Shown: positions 36,114 to 45,462, counted from the stretch's first letter. The stretch: 64,000 nucleotides of DNA from Rhodothermus sp. (GCA_030950375.1 JAUZRN010000013.1:1-64000), one strand, 5' to 3'. The notes: a model not told the origin generated them from the letters alone. Made by a program: numbers and translations.

Positions 36114-37928
36114 TCAATGTACCGACACTTCGGGCAGCATCCAGGCCAGGGGCGTCCCATGAAGTTGCCGCAGCATATCCAGCACAGGCTGATAGGTTTC
36201 CGGAATCCGAGCCGCCGGCATACCGACCAGGTGTCGCCAGGCCTGGGTGGCTTTTGCCTCCAGCCGCTCGGCTAATTGTTCAGCAAACGTTTTAGGACGC
36301 GGTAGCACGCGAATCCGGTAGGTGCCCGGCTCCAGCCCGGCTTTTTCAGCCGCGATGGCAATGGCACGGTCCAGTCCCCCCAGCACATCTACCAGTCCAA
36401 TGCGATGGGCGGCTTCTCCAATCCAGACGCGCCCTCCTCCAATGGCGTCCACCGAATCGACGGGCAGGCCGCGCGCACGAGATACTCTTTCCAGGAAGGA
36501 GCGATAGGTGGCCAGAATGGTCTGTTGGAGGCGTGCTACTTCGTAAGGTTCTGGCGGCACCAGGCCTGAGAACATGTCGGCATACGGGCTGGTGCGCAGC
36601 AGGTCGAACGTGATCCCAATCTTATTTTCAAAGAAGCCGCCGATGTCAAAGAGGATCCCGATCACGCCGATCGATCCTGTGATGGTCAGGGGAGCAGCCA
36701 CGATTGTATCGGCGGCCGTGCTGATCCAGTATCCGCCAGAAGCAGCTACATCTCCCATTGACACAATGACAGGCTTGTCTTCGGCTGTGCGGCGGATAGC
36801 CTGCCATATTGCTTCGGAAGCAGCCGCTGACCCTCCAGGCGAGTTGATGCGCAGCACTACCGCCTTGATCTGTTCACGCTGACGCGCCGTTTCCAGGGCC
36901 GCGATGAGGGTTTCACTACCCAGTAACTGGCCACCAAGGAGTGGTAGGGGGACGGGTTGCTGTTGGCTTTTCCCTGGAATGATGGTCCCAACGGCATAGA
37001 TAACAGCAATTTCTCCTGCATTGCCCGTAGGTAGGCCGGCCTCCCGATCAGGCACGCGTACATACCGGCGTAGTGAGACGCGACGCAGCTTGTCGTCCGG
37101 ATCCACGCCCAGGTGCGCCTTCAGCATTTGCTCGATCTGTCCTGCATCGCGCAACCCGTCAAGCAGGCCAGCCTGCAGGGCTTCTTCGGCCGCGAGCAGC
37201 ACCTGCTCCGTCGCCAATCGATTGAGCGTTTCGACCGAGAGGCCACGGGATGCTGCGACCGCTTCCAGAAAGCGGCGATTATAGGTGTCGAGCAGGGCCT
37301 GCAGCTGCAGACGGTTTTCTTCGGACAGATGCTCGCGTACGAACGGTTCGCCGGCACTTTTGAAGGAGCCGGTTCGGACCACCTGCGCCTGAATGTCCAG
37401 CCGGTCGAACAGCCGCTTGTAGAATTCGACCGTCAGGTAAAAGCCGTTGAATTCAAAAAACGACTCGGGTCCGGCAAACACACTGTCGGCCACGCTGGCC
37501 AGAAAGTACGCCGCCTCATCCATACCAAAGTCTTCACATGAGGCAATGAGCAGCTTGCCACTGGTCTTAAAATCCAGCAGGGCCTGACGAATTTCTTCCA
37601 GGGAAGCCCAGGAGAGTTGTGGATGCTGCAAGCGCAGCCAGACGGCCTGGATTCGCTGATCGGTGGCCGCCTTCTTCAGGGCATGGGTCAGGTCGCGCAG
37701 TCCATAAGGTGGTTCTTCCAGAATCAGACGATTAAGCGGGTCGGCCGAGACGACCTCAGGGATGGAACCGCCCAGATTGATGACCAGGACCGAGCCCGGG
37801 CGAATGGCCGGGGGTTGTTCTACGACCGAGGCCAGTCCCATTAAAAACAACAATATGAATAGAAAGGTCAGCCCGAGAGCAATGAGCGTACCGAGGATAC
37901 TGGCCAGTAGCGTAGAAAGAAAACGCAT
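36114..37928 (-). CDS. sppA: Signal peptide peptidase SppA, 67-kDa type
   Basis: SppA degrades leftover signal peptides in the inner membrane. The 604-residue protein has an N-terminal transmembrane anchor (LIALGLTFLFILLFLMGLAS) and two tandem S49 peptidase domains. The catalytic Lys190 is in VRTGSFKSAGEPF and the nucleophile Ser397 in MGDVAASGGYW, matching the Lys/Ser dyad of the long-form family (E. coli K209/S409). It converges with the dehydrogenase gene and is divergent from hrcA. Confidence 0.95.
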   Translation of the reverse strand: MRFLSTLLASILGTLIALGLTFLFILLFLMGLASVVEQPPAIRPGSVLVINLGGSIPEVVSADPLNRLILEEPPYGLRDLTHALKKAATDQRIQAVWLRLQHPQLSWASLEEIRQALLDFKTSGKLLIASCEDFGMDEAAYFLASVADSVFAGPESFFEFNGFYLTVEFYKRLFDRLDIQAQVVRTGSFKSAGEPFVREHLSEENRLQLQALLDTYNRRFLEAVAASRGLSVETLNRLATEQVLLAAEEALQAGLLDGLRDAGQIEQMLKAHLGVDPDDKLRRVSLRRYVRVPDREAGLPTGNAGEIAVIYAVGTIIPGKSQQQPVPLPLLGGQLLGSETLIAALETARQREQIKAVVLRINSPGGSAAASEAIWQAIRRTAEDKPVIVSMGDVAASGGYWISTAADTIVAAPLTITGSIGVIGILFDIGGFFENKIGITFDLLRTSPYADMFSGLVPPEPYEVARLQQTILATYRSFLERVSRARGLPVDSVDAIGGGRVWIGEAAHRIGLVDVLGGLDRAIAIAAEKAGLEPGTYRIRVLPRPKTFAEQLAERLEAKATQAWRHLVGMPAARIPETYQPVLDMLRQLHGTPLAWMLPEVSVH

Positions 37929-38144
37929 GGTAGGCTCTGGGTAGTTGGTTGGGACGATAAACTAAAAGATACGTTCGTGGACTGTACGCATGCGAAAAAA
38001 TGAAGTTACAGGTAGTTGCCTGGTTGGACTCAGCAGGAACGCGCTGAAGCTGCAGCTATGCGTCAGGGAAACCGCCTCTGTCAGAAGTCGGTTGGAAATA
38101 CAGTGTTTTCTGTGGGAATCAGGGGATCAACTTCCGTGGATAAC

Positions 38145-39266
38145 ATGCGTGCACAGGTGCGGCCTGGACAGATGCGGCGACGGAAACCGCCTTATCGGAC
38201 CGTACGGAAGAATGATCCGGCTGCGCCGCTGAGCGAGCGGGAGCGGCAGATTTTGCGGCTGGTGGTTGAAAGCTTTATTGATACGGCCGGGCCGGTCGGG
38301 TCGCATTTCCTGGCCCGTCGGTATTCGATCGGGCTCAGTCCGGCTTCCATTCGCAACACGATGAGTGAACTGGAGGAGATGGGTTACCTCGACCATCCGT
38401 ACACGTCGGCCGGTCGGGTGCCCACGGATCTGGGCTATCGGACGTTTGTGGATGCTTTGATGGATGTGCCCGAGCTGGCACCGGAAGAACGCCGGGTGCT
38501 GCACCAGAGAGTGCGGGAGATCGGTAATGATCCCGAAGAGCTGTGGCGCGAGAGCACGCGACTGCTCGGGCAACTGTCGCGCTTGCTGGGTGTGGTACTT
38601 ACGCCCCGGCTTTCGACCGGGGTGCTGGAGCGTCTTGAGGTGGTACCGCTTTCGTCCACCCGTGCCATGTTTGTGCTCAGCGTACGTGGGGGCCTGGTGC
38701 GCACGATTCTTGTAGAGCTGTCTTCCGAGCTGAGCCGGCGTGATCTGGAGCTGGTCGTGGCGTTGCTCAACGAGCGACTGGCGGGCCTGACTTTGGCCAC
38801 GATCCGACAGAGTTGCTATCAGCGATTGGCTGATCTGGAAGACCGGACCGGCCTGGTGCAGCTGGTGCTGGCCGAAGCTCCTGTCCTTTTCAGTGAGCCC
38901 AGTGAGGGACGGGTACGCTTCGGGGGTACTCAGTATATCATGGGCCAGCCAGAATTCCAGCAGCCGGAAGAATTGCGCAATCTGTTTCTGTTGCTGGAAG
39001 ACGAAGAGGAGCTGGTGCGCCTGCTGGAAGGAACCGATCATTCGGAAGACGTTGAAGTAGGCCGCGCCCAGGTGTCGATCGGACGAGAGAATCGTGACGA
39101 AAAGGTAGAAAAATTTTCGATCGTCACGGCACGGTATCGTCTGGGCGATGCGGTGGGAACTATCGGGGTAATTGGACCTACCCGTATGGACTACCGGCGC
39201 GTGCTGGCGCTGGTGCAGGAAATGGCCCAGCTACTTTGCCGTCCGATCGACCAAACCGTAAACTGA
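38145..39266 (+). CDS. hrcA: Heat-inducible transcription repressor HrcA
   Basis: HrcA represses class I heat-shock genes by binding CIRCE operators. The 373-residue product has a winged-helix N-terminus (LSERERQILRLVVESFIDTAGPVGS, short motif SPASIRNTMSELEEMGYL with the downstream PHTSAGR-like YTSAGRVPTDLGYR). The HrcA effector domain follows, with late FSIVTARYRLGDAVGTIGVIGPTRMDY (short motif GVIGPTRMDY). I use ATG 38145; further ATGs lie at 38172 and upstream. No CIRCE (TTAGCACTC-N9-GAGTGCTAA) is visible in the 200 bp upstream. grpE starts 3 nt after the stop. Confidence 0.95.
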   Translation: MRAQVRPGQMRRRKPPYRTVRKNDPAAPLSERERQILRLVVESFIDTAGPVGSHFLARRYSIGLSPASIRNTMSELEEMGYLDHPYTSAGRVPTDLGYRTFVDALMDVPELAPEERRVLHQRVREIGNDPEELWRESTRLLGQLSRLLGVVLTPRLSTGVLERLEVVPLSSTRAMFVLSVRGGLVRTILVELSSELSRRDLELVVALLNERLAGLTLATIRQSCYQRLADLEDRTGLVQLVLAEAPVLFSEPSEGRVRFGGTQYIMGQPEFQQPEELRNLFLLLEDEEELVRLLEGTDHSEDVEVGRAQVSIGRENRDEKVEKFSIVTARYRLGDAVGTIGVIGPTRMDYRRVLALVQEMAQLLCRPIDQTVN

Positions 39267-39269
39267 GCC

Positions 39270-39896
39270 ATGGAGGGAGCACGCAAAGGAGCGATAACGC
39301 AGGAAGCCATGCAACAGACTGCGGATACAGAACAGTTACAACAACAAGAACATACATCGCCGGCCCCTGAAGCGGAGGCGCCGGCGGAGGAAAACGACCT
39401 GGCAACCCGTATCGAACAACTGGAGGCTGAGCTGGCGCAGAAGGAGGACCAGCTCATGCGGGCGGTAGCAGAGCTGCGGAACTACCGCCGGCGCGTTGAA
39501 CAGGAAAAGCAGCAGCTACTGGACCTGGGGAAAGCGGAAGCGATTCGTCCGCTACTGGAAGTGCTGGACGATCTGGAGCGTTCGCTGGAGGCGGCTCGTC
39601 AGGCCGAAACGCAGGATCCCGGCGTCGCCTATCACAAATTGCGCGAGGGTGTCGAACTGGTGCACCAGAAGTTTCTGAAGGAACTGACCGCCCTGGGGGT
39701 GCAACCCATTGAGGCGATGGGTCAGCCCTTTAATCCGGCGCTGCATGAGGCCATGATGCAGCAACCAGCACCAGAAGGCGTGACGCCTGGAACAGTTCTG
39801 CAGGAAGTGCAGAAGGGATACCGCTTAGGCGAGCGCGTCCTCCGGCACAGTCGGGTTGTTGTAGCTGCGCCCCCTAATGGAGATAGCCAGGCCTGA
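39270..39896 (+). CDS. grpE: Co-chaperone GrpE (DnaK nucleotide exchange factor)
   Basis: GrpE drives ADP release from DnaK. The 208-residue product has an acidic, Gln/Glu-rich disordered N-terminus, a long coiled coil (residues about 45-100: [26 protein letters not shown]) and the beta domain ending in [29 protein letters not shown] (short motif [12 protein letters not shown]). The start is uncertain: ATG 39270 is used here, but ATG 39309 has a better Shine-Dalgarno (AGGA). It lies 3 nt after hrcA and 17 nt before dnaJ. Confidence 0.96.
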   Translation: MEGARKGAITQEAMQQTADTEQLQQQEHTSPAPEAEAPAEENDLATRIEQLEAELAQKEDQLMRAVAELRNYRRRVEQEKQQLLDLGKAEAIRPLLEVLDDLERSLEAARQAETQDPGVAYHKLREGVELVHQKFLKELTALGVQPIEAMGQPFNPALHEAMMQQPAPEGVTPGTVLQEVQKGYRLGERVLRHSRVVVAAPPNGDSQA

Positions 39897-39913
39897 ACAG
39901 ATGGCCATGCGCT

Positions 39914-41071
39914 ATGCGTGACTATTACGAAGTGCTCGGGGTAGACCGCAACGCCACCCAGGAGGAGATTAAGCGGGCCTATCGTAGACTGGCATTGCAA
40001 TACCACCCCGACCGCAACCCTAATGATAAAGAGGCAGAGGCCCGGTTTAAGGAAATTGCCGAGGCCTACGAGGTGCTCTCGGATCCTGAGAAGCGACGGC
40101 GCTATGATCGCTATGGACATGCCGGCGTGCGGGGCAACGGCATGCCGGAAGGGACCCCATTTGATGACCTCAACGATATCTTTAGCGCGTTTCACGACAT
40201 TTTCAGTGCCTCCGGTTCAGTTTTCGAAGAAGTCTTTGGGGGTGGACGTCGGCGCGCCCGCCGTGAGGCACGGGGGCGGGCAGGGGGCGATCTCCACGTT
40301 AAGGTGCAGCTGACCCTGGAAGAGATCGCCGAAGGCACCGAAAAGGAAATCAGGGTACGCAAATACGTGCCGTGCGAGACCTGCCATGGTACGGGTGCCG
40401 AAGGAGGCACGGCCGGTTATACCACCTGCCCCACCTGTCGCGGTGCCGGTGAGCTCCGACAGGTGTCGCGTTCGATCTTCGGACAGTTTATCAATATTCA
40501 GACCTGCCCGCACTGTGGGGGCGCCGGACGCCTCCTGCGCAACCGCTGTCCAGACTGTGGGGGCAGCGGCCGCCGCATGGACGAGGAGACCGTACGGATA
40601 ACGATTCCGCCCGGTGCCCTTGAGGGGCATTATCTAACCCTGCGAGGAGCCGGACACGCAGGGGTTAAAGGAGGCCCTCCGGGAGATCTGATCGTCGAGA
40701 TCGAGGAGCTGCCCCATGAACACTTCGTACGGGAGGGACTGGACATTTACTACGATCTGGTGATCTCCTTCCCGGATGCTGCCCTGGGCACAGAAGTCGA
40801 GGTGCCTACGCTGCGCGGTCGCGCCCGACTACAGATTGATCCGGGCATTCAATCGGGCAAAATTTTGCGTATGCGAGGCCGAGGGCTTCCGGAACTGAAC
40901 GGACCAGGGCGGGGAGATCAGTTTGTCCGGGTGCACGTGTGGACGCCGACCCGGCTGACCGACGAAGAGCGACAGATTCTGGAGCACCTCCGACGATCGC
41001 CTTCTTTCCAGCCCAACCTGGAAGAAGGGCGGCGCTCCTTCTTCCGCCGCTTCAAGGATGCTTTTCGATGA
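39914..41071 (+). CDS. dnaJ: Chaperone protein DnaJ
   Basis: DnaJ stimulates the DnaK ATPase and delivers substrates. The 385-residue product has an N-terminal J domain with the HPD motif ([11 protein letters not shown]), a G/F-rich linker and four zinc-binding CxxCxGxG-type repeats ([32 protein letters not shown]). The C-terminal substrate-binding domain ends RRFKDAF. It is the third gene of the hrcA-grpE-dnaJ unit; dnaK is not in the window. Confidence 0.97.
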   Translation: MRDYYEVLGVDRNATQEEIKRAYRRLALQYHPDRNPNDKEAEARFKEIAEAYEVLSDPEKRRRYDRYGHAGVRGNGMPEGTPFDDLNDIFSAFHDIFSASGSVFEEVFGGGRRRARREARGRAGGDLHVKVQLTLEEIAEGTEKEIRVRKYVPCETCHGTGAEGGTAGYTTCPTCRGAGELRQVSRSIFGQFINIQTCPHCGGAGRLLRNRCPDCGGSGRRMDEETVRITIPPGALEGHYLTLRGAGHAGVKGGPPGDLIVEIEELPHEHFVREGLDIYYDLVISFPDAALGTEVEVPTLRGRARLQIDPGIQSGKILRMRGRGLPELNGPGRGDQFVRVHVWTPTRLTDEERQILEHLRRSPSFQPNLEEGRRSFFRRFKDAFR

Positions 41072-41083
41072 CCCGGCCGCTAT

Positions 41084-41626
41084 ATGACTGTGCAGTCTCT
41101 TGGAGAAGCCCTGCGCCAGGTGATGCGGCGGGTTCCGTCGCCTGTCACAGTGGTGACGGCGACCGCCAATGGCGAGATGCGGGGGATTACGATAGGATCA
41201 TTTACCAGCGTCTCTCTGGAGCCGCCGCTCATTTCGTTTAACGTGGCCCGGCAAGCCCGCATGCATCCGTTGCTGCTGCAGGCCCAGCATTTTGCCGTGC
41301 ATATTCTGGGGGCTCATCAGGTAGCCCTGAGCCAGCGCTTTGCCGAACCCGGACGACAGGGCGCCGAACAGTTCGAAGGCCTGGCCTACCGATTAAACAT
41401 TGAGGGCACGCCCGTGCTGGAAGGGGTGCTGGCCGTATTGCATTGTCGGCCTTATCGCACCATCGAAGCCGGAGATCATACGATCTTTATCGGCGAAGTA
41501 GTGGGCATCGAAACATTTGCGGAAGGCCCTCCCGTGCTTTACTACAACCGGGCCTATCGGACCGTAGGTGAAACGCTTGCTCCGGAGCTGCCCAGCAATG
41601 CCGCTCCAAAAAGTGCAAAATCGTAA
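41084..41626 (+). CDS. Flavin reductase family protein (FMN-binding split barrel)
   Basis: The 180-residue protein belongs to the flavin reductase-like FMN-binding family, which reduces free flavin with NAD(P)H or acts as the reductase partner of monooxygenases. Seen are VPSPVTVVTATANGEMRGITIGSFTSVSLEPPLISF (short motif GITIGSFTSVSLEPPL near residue 34), QHFAVHILGAHQ and the late HTIFIGEVVGIE. It starts 12 nt after dnaJ. Its 3' end overlaps the convergent TIGR02757 gene by 73 nt. Confidence 0.92.
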   Translation: MTVQSLGEALRQVMRRVPSPVTVVTATANGEMRGITIGSFTSVSLEPPLISFNVARQARMHPLLLQAQHFAVHILGAHQVALSQRFAEPGRQGAEQFEGLAYRLNIEGTPVLEGVLAVLHCRPYRTIEAGDHTIFIGEVVGIETFAEGPPVLYYNRAYRTVGETLAPELPSNAAPKSAKS

Positions 41627-42345
41627 CGCACAGGGTCTTCCGGACAGAGACGCCGACAGACGGCTGTCAACTCCTGCACTGCTTTCCAGTCGTTGGCTTT
41701 GCGGCGGAGCAATCCCCAGCTGCGCGCCTGTCGGCCCACATGCACGTCCAGAGGGAGTACCAGCTGAGCCGGACGCACCACCTGCCAGAGACCAAGATCG
41801 ACCGGACCTGGCCGTACCATCCACCGGAAGTAGAGGGCCAGACGTTTACAGGCGCTGCCTGTGGAAGGTCGAGGCAGATGCTTTTGCAGGCGCGATGGCG
41901 TTCCCGGTAGGGCGCAAAGGGCTCGACTCAGTGCTTCGATGGCCGGCCCGATGTCCGGGGCCTCAGAGGGCAGGTGAGCGGCTATGAAAGACTCCAGCGT
42001 TTCATAGCGTACCAGCAGGGCCTGAAGATTGCGGGTCAGCCAGAAGGCATCCTGCGGCTGAAAGGTACGGTGACGAAACGTGTGCAGGCGTTCCGCGTCC
42101 CGTATCGGATCAAAGTGGCGGACGAACCGATAGGGACGATAGTCCATGCGGGCGCAGAGTTCCTCCAGCTTTTGTAAGATAAGCGTGCGACGACCCCAGG
42201 CCAGCAAGGCTGCATACAGGCCAATAACTTCCTGGTCGCGTGGATCGTCAAAACCGTGGGGAATAGCGATGGGATCGGTCGTGATAAAGGCGGGTTGCTC
42301 GTAGCGCGCAACCAGCCTGTCCAGTGTCTGAGGATTGACACGCAT
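41554..42345 (-). CDS. TIGR02757 family (DUF2400) protein of unknown function
   Basis: The 263-residue protein fits the TIGR02757 family, which is common in Bacteroidota and some other bacteria and has no assigned reaction. Landmarks are DPIAIPHGFDDPRDQEVIGLYAALLAWGRR (short motif DPRDQEVIGLYAALLAWG near residue 33), RFVRHFD, CKRLALYFRWMVR and the late VRYDFALFGAAL. It converges on the flavin reductase gene with a 73-nt overlap of the two coding ends. Confidence 0.9.
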   Translation of the reverse strand: MRVNPQTLDRLVARYEQPAFITTDPIAIPHGFDDPRDQEVIGLYAALLAWGRRTLILQKLEELCARMDYRPYRFVRHFDPIRDAERLHTFRHRTFQPQDAFWLTRNLQALLVRYETLESFIAAHLPSEAPDIGPAIEALSRALCALPGTPSRLQKHLPRPSTGSACKRLALYFRWMVRPGPVDLGLWQVVRPAQLVLPLDVHVGRQARSWGLLRRKANDWKAVQELTAVCRRLCPEDPVRYDFALFGAALLGSSGASVSPTVR

Positions 42346-42391
42346 TGCAGTACACCTCAGTTACCTACTTGTTGAAAAAGTCCTCTGTTCG

Positions 42392-43390
42392 TTATGGGCC
42401 CCCGGGCGGTAACGTCGGTAGTTGCGTCAGACGGGCAAAGAGCTCGGCGGCGCGTCGCAGATCCACATTGCCCCCGCTGAGTATTATGCCCACCCGCTGG
42501 CCGGCTACGCTCACCCGTTTTTCAAGCAGGGCGGCCAGCGCCAGCGCACCTGTGGGTTCAACCACCAGCTTGAGCCGTTCCCAGAGCACATACATGGCCT
42601 GTAGAATGGCTGTTTCTGAGACGGTTACCATGTCGTCCACATGGCGCTGCACCAGCGGAAAGGTGATGACGCCCAGCGATGGAGTGCGCGCACCATCGGC
42701 AATCGTGTCGGGGTTGTGGACACGGTGCAGGCGGCCGGTCCGGAATGAACGGGTCGCATCGTCTGCGCGTTCGGGTTCAACGCCGATCACCCGACAGTGG
42801 GGCGCCAGTGTCCGGACGCTGAGGGCCGAACCCGAGAGCAGGCCGCCGCCCCCGCAGGGTACCAGTAGCACGTCGAGCGAGCCCGTCTCTTGCAGCAGTT
42901 CACGGGCAGCGGTACCCTGTCCGGCCACAATCTGGGGATGGTCGTAGGGCGGAATGAGGATCAGACCGCGTTCGGCCGCGAGTTGCTGTCCAAGCGCCTC
43001 GCGGGTGATCTGCTGGGGATCGTACAGTACGATTTCGGCGCCATAGCCGACGGTGGCGGTCCGTTTGACTTCCGGGGCGTTCTGTGGCATCACCACGGTC
43101 ACCGGCACGCCGAGTAAGCGGCCGGCCAGTGCCAGGGCCTGGGCATGGTTGCCTGAGGAATAGGTGAGCACGCCGCGTTCTCGTTCAGCTTCTGGAAGCG
43201 TGCTCAGCGCGTTGTAGGCCCCCCGGAATTTGAAAGAGCCCGTCCGCTGAAAATTTTCGCACTTAAAAAACAGCGTAGCCCCCGTGAAGCGATCAAGCGT
43301 GCGGCTGCGCATTACCGGCGTGCGGTGCGCTACGTCCGCCAGCCGCCGAGCGGCGGCTTCAATATCTGCATAGGTGGGTAAAACTTCCAT
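42392..43390 (-). CDS. PLP-dependent threonine/serine dehydratase (short, no ACT domain)
   Basis: This 332-residue fold-type II PLP enzyme deaminates threonine or serine, or could be a serine racemase. Seen are TGSFKFRGAYNAL with the PLP Lys near residue 52, TYSSGNHAQALALAG, PCGGGGLLSG (phosphate-binding Gly loop) and the late LSGGNVDL. It lacks the C-terminal ACT regulatory domain of biosynthetic IlvA, so it is probably a catabolic TdcB-like enzyme. It is divergent from the TorF-like gene across an AT-rich spacer. Confidence 0.9.
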   Translation of the reverse strand: MEVLPTYADIEAAARRLADVAHRTPVMRSRTLDRFTGATLFFKCENFQRTGSFKFRGAYNALSTLPEAERERGVLTYSSGNHAQALALAGRLLGVPVTVVMPQNAPEVKRTATVGYGAEIVLYDPQQITREALGQQLAAERGLILIPPYDHPQIVAGQGTAARELLQETGSLDVLLVPCGGGGLLSGSALSVRTLAPHCRVIGVEPERADDATRSFRTGRLHRVHNPDTIADGARTPSLGVITFPLVQRHVDDMVTVSETAILQAMYVLWERLKLVVEPTGALALAALLEKRVSVAGQRVGIILSGGNVDLRRAAELFARLTQLPTLPPGGP

Positions 43391-43500
43391 CGTAAATATT
43401 TATATAAGAAAGCGTTTCTTGTTAAAAGAATATGTTGTAATGGAGATTATCATTTAATAAAATTACAATAACGTCACATAAAACTAAAAAGTGTAGCGTT
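43391..43500. promoter_or_regulatory. AT-rich divergent promoter region with AAGAAA-GCG-TTTCTT palindrome
   Basis: These 110 bp are far more AT-rich than the flanking genes. They contain a perfect 6-bp-arm palindrome, AAGAAAGCGTTTCTT, at 43406-43420. This may be an operator controlling the dehydratase and/or the outer-membrane protein gene. The binding protein is unknown. Confidence 0.45.
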
Positions 43501-44190
43501 ATGAAAGGCTTTCGTCACCGCTTATTGCTTGGAACCTGCTTGCTGGTTGCTATGGTCCGGGCCCAGGAGGTTCAACTGGGCGCTGACGTGGTCAGTCGGT
43601 ACATCTGGCGCGGGACGGACTTTGGCGAGTCGATGAGCGTGCAGCCGGGATTACATCTCACGGTGGGAGCTCTGACGGTGGGTACGTGGGCTTCGTATGC
43701 GATTACGGCATCCGGCGCCGGTGCCAATGAACACGACCTGTATGTCAGCGTGCGCCTGGGGGCCGTCTCGGTGGGCGTCACGGATTACTACTTCCCGGCA
43801 CCGGGTGGACCTGGTTTCTTCAATTTTGACGACAACGGCGAAGGAGCACATTATTTGGAACCGTTCATCCAGTTCAACGGCCCGGAGAATATGCCGTTTT
43901 CTCTGTTTGCCGGATTTTTTGCCTACAACGATCCGGACAGGTCTATCTACCTGGAAGGACAACTTCCGTTTGAAATCAATGGGGTAGCAATGGGACTGAC
44001 CGTGGGGGTGGTGACCGGCGAGAGCGGGTTTTATAACACCGGCGGCGTAGCACTGGTCAACCTGGGGTTGTCGGCTATGCGTGAGATTCCGCTCACCGAG
44101 GCGTTCAGGCTGCCGGTCTTCGTACGCTATATCCTGAATCCCAATCCGCGCGTGGCGCGCTCGTATCTGGTGTTTGGCTTTCGCCTTTAA
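43501..44190 (+). CDS. TorF-like outer-membrane protein
   Basis: The 229-residue product has a signal peptide (LLLGTCLLVAMVRAQ). The mature start is QLGADVVSRYIWRGTDFGESMSVQPGL, with the SRYIWRG-type motif of the TorF family of putative porins. The remainder alternates polar and aromatic residues as in a small beta-barrel and ends in the aromatic/hydrophobic SYLVFGFRL. The cargo is unknown. It is followed by its own terminator at 44214. Confidence 0.85.
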   Translation: MKGFRHRLLLGTCLLVAMVRAQEVQLGADVVSRYIWRGTDFGESMSVQPGLHLTVGALTVGTWASYAITASGAGANEHDLYVSVRLGAVSVGVTDYYFPAPGGPGFFNFDDNGEGAHYLEPFIQFNGPENMPFSLFAGFFAYNDPDRSIYLEGQLPFEINGVAMGLTVGVVTGESGFYNTGGVALVNLGLSAMREIPLTEAFRLPVFVRYILNPNPRVARSYLVFGFRL

Positions 44191-44213
44191 GCTTCAGGGT
44201 TGAGCAAAAGGCA

Positions 44214-44247
44214 GCGCCCCGGCTTTATCCACACGCCGGGGCGCTTT
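44214..44247 (+). terminator. Terminator after the TorF-like gene
   Basis: The stem GCGCCCCGGC/GCCGGGGCGC with an 11-nt loop is followed by TTTGC. It lies 24 nt after the TorF-like stop codon. Confidence 0.8.
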
Positions 44248-44257
44248 GCATTTAGCG

Positions 44258-44572
44258 TCAGGAAATGTCACCGTTTGCCCCCTGGTCGGCAGGAGGAAGC
44301 TCCTGGGGTGGTGCAGGGCGGCGTTCTACGATCACGTCGATGTCGCTGACCAGGGCTGCGATGGCACCTACGGCGGCCAGCGTTGGGGCAAACAGCACGG
44401 CAGCTGCTGCCCCGCCAATCCCGACCGATAGGGGAATTTCCAGTAAAACGCGATTGTCCTTTTTCAAGATGACACGCCGGGCATTCCCTTCCTCAATAAT
44501 CTCACGCACACGGTCCAGCAACTGGCCGCCTCGAACTTTAATCGTTTCCAGGTGCTGTTTGGGCTCATTCAT
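44258..44572 (-). CDS. DUF4342 domain-containing protein
   Basis: The 104-residue protein matches the DUF4342 pattern. An N-terminal helical part (VRGGQLLDRVREIIEEGNARRVILKKD) leads to RVLLEIPLSVGIGGAAAAVLFAPTLAAVGAIAALVSDIDVIVE, one or two hydrophobic helices (short motif EIPLSVGIGGA). The tail is acidic and Pro-rich. The function is unknown. It is 98 nt downstream of the 59-aa gene on the same strand. Confidence 0.85.
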   Translation of the reverse strand: MNEPKQHLETIKVRGGQLLDRVREIIEEGNARRVILKKDNRVLLEIPLSVGIGGAAAAVLFAPTLAAVGAIAALVSDIDVIVERRPAPPQELPPADQGANGDIS

Positions 44573-44670
44573 GGTATTTTTTCCAGATCGACAGGTATGG
44601 TTGGATCTGTCGATCCTTACGTTCTATTGCGGATCGGGTTGCAGTTCCGATGGGAAAGTCGCGTAACGCT

Positions 44671-44850
44671 TCAGTTGATCGTGGTATACAGGCGAAATTC
44701 AAACCAGAGGAGCATGGCGGTGTCTGTCGCTCCAAAGGGACAGCCCGCTTTTCGGTACGCTGCCCACGCCCGATGATACAGCGCGATCACATAACGCTGA
44801 AGCACTGGCGGCAACTCGGCTATGGCTTCTGGATCGAATACGAACGACAT
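44671..44850 (-). CDS. 59-residue protein of unknown function
   Basis: Only the last 59-67 codons of a long reverse-strand frame look like protein: MSFVFDPEAIAELPPVLQR, then YVIALYHRAWAAYRK and a Trp/Phe-rich end. Codon quality drops sharply upstream, where the frame runs antisense to other genes. Starts at 44850 or 44874 are possible. I do not recognise the family. It may share a transcript with the DUF4342 gene downstream. Confidence 0.6.
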   Translation of the reverse strand: MSFVFDPEAIAELPPVLQRYVIALYHRAWAAYRKAGCPFGATDTAMLLWFEFRLYTTIN

Positions 44851-45075
44851 GGAACGGCCGGACACTGCTTTCATTGGGTGGTTTTGTGCAACGTTTGGCC
44901 TATAGAGGGGGGATCGACCAAATCCGCGCCGAGTTAAGCCCGAAGACAGGATTGCGCTTTTTTTGCCTGATCGCTTGAGCCAAAACACGGGCTGTTCAAA
45001 AGTCTCTTTTAAAGCCGCACAGAAGCTTTTGGAAGTAACAGAAGTGAGAGCGGGTTCATTAGATTGCAGCGTGTG

Positions 45076-45456
45076 ATGAAGCACAAGACGTGGACAGTGA
45101 TGCATACTGCTTGTTCTGAAATGCAGTCGATGGTTCGAGGCGGACCAGAGCCGGCCTTGCTGGTGGTGGATCGGGAGGGCATTGTGCGTGCCATAAGTCC
45201 CGGACATGTGCATTGGCTGGGGCCAAGGCGGCATCGGTTGTTGGGGCATCCCTGGTGGGGGGTGGTGCATCGCACCGATCTGAAGTGGGCTTTGCACCAC
45301 ATGCGGCGTGTTTGGGAGGGAACAGGTGAGCCTCAGGTCTGGCAGGTGCGCGTGCGCACCGGAGCTGGCAGGTGGTGTCGGGTTCAGATGACGGCGATGC
45401 TGCAGGATGACGGCTTGGTCCGGTTGTTGCTTCGCCCTGTGCAGCTTGGGACTTAA
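45076..45456 (+). CDS. Stand-alone PAS-domain protein
   Basis: The 126-residue protein is essentially one PAS fold: ALLVVDREGIVRAISPGH near residue 29, HPWWGVVHRTDL near 61, and the closing strands WQVRVRTGAGRWCRVQMTAMLQDDG (short motif RTGAGRWCRVQM). No kinase, cyclase or DNA-binding domain is attached, so it may be a sensor that works with a partner protein. I use ATG 45076; a TTG at 45064 is possible. The next gene begins 6 nt later. Confidence 0.75.
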   Translation: MKHKTWTVMHTACSEMQSMVRGGPEPALLVVDREGIVRAISPGHVHWLGPRRHRLLGHPWWGVVHRTDLKWALHHMRRVWEGTGEPQVWQVRVRTGAGRWCRVQMTAMLQDDGLVRLLLRPVQLGT

Positions 45457-45462
45457 ATCGGT

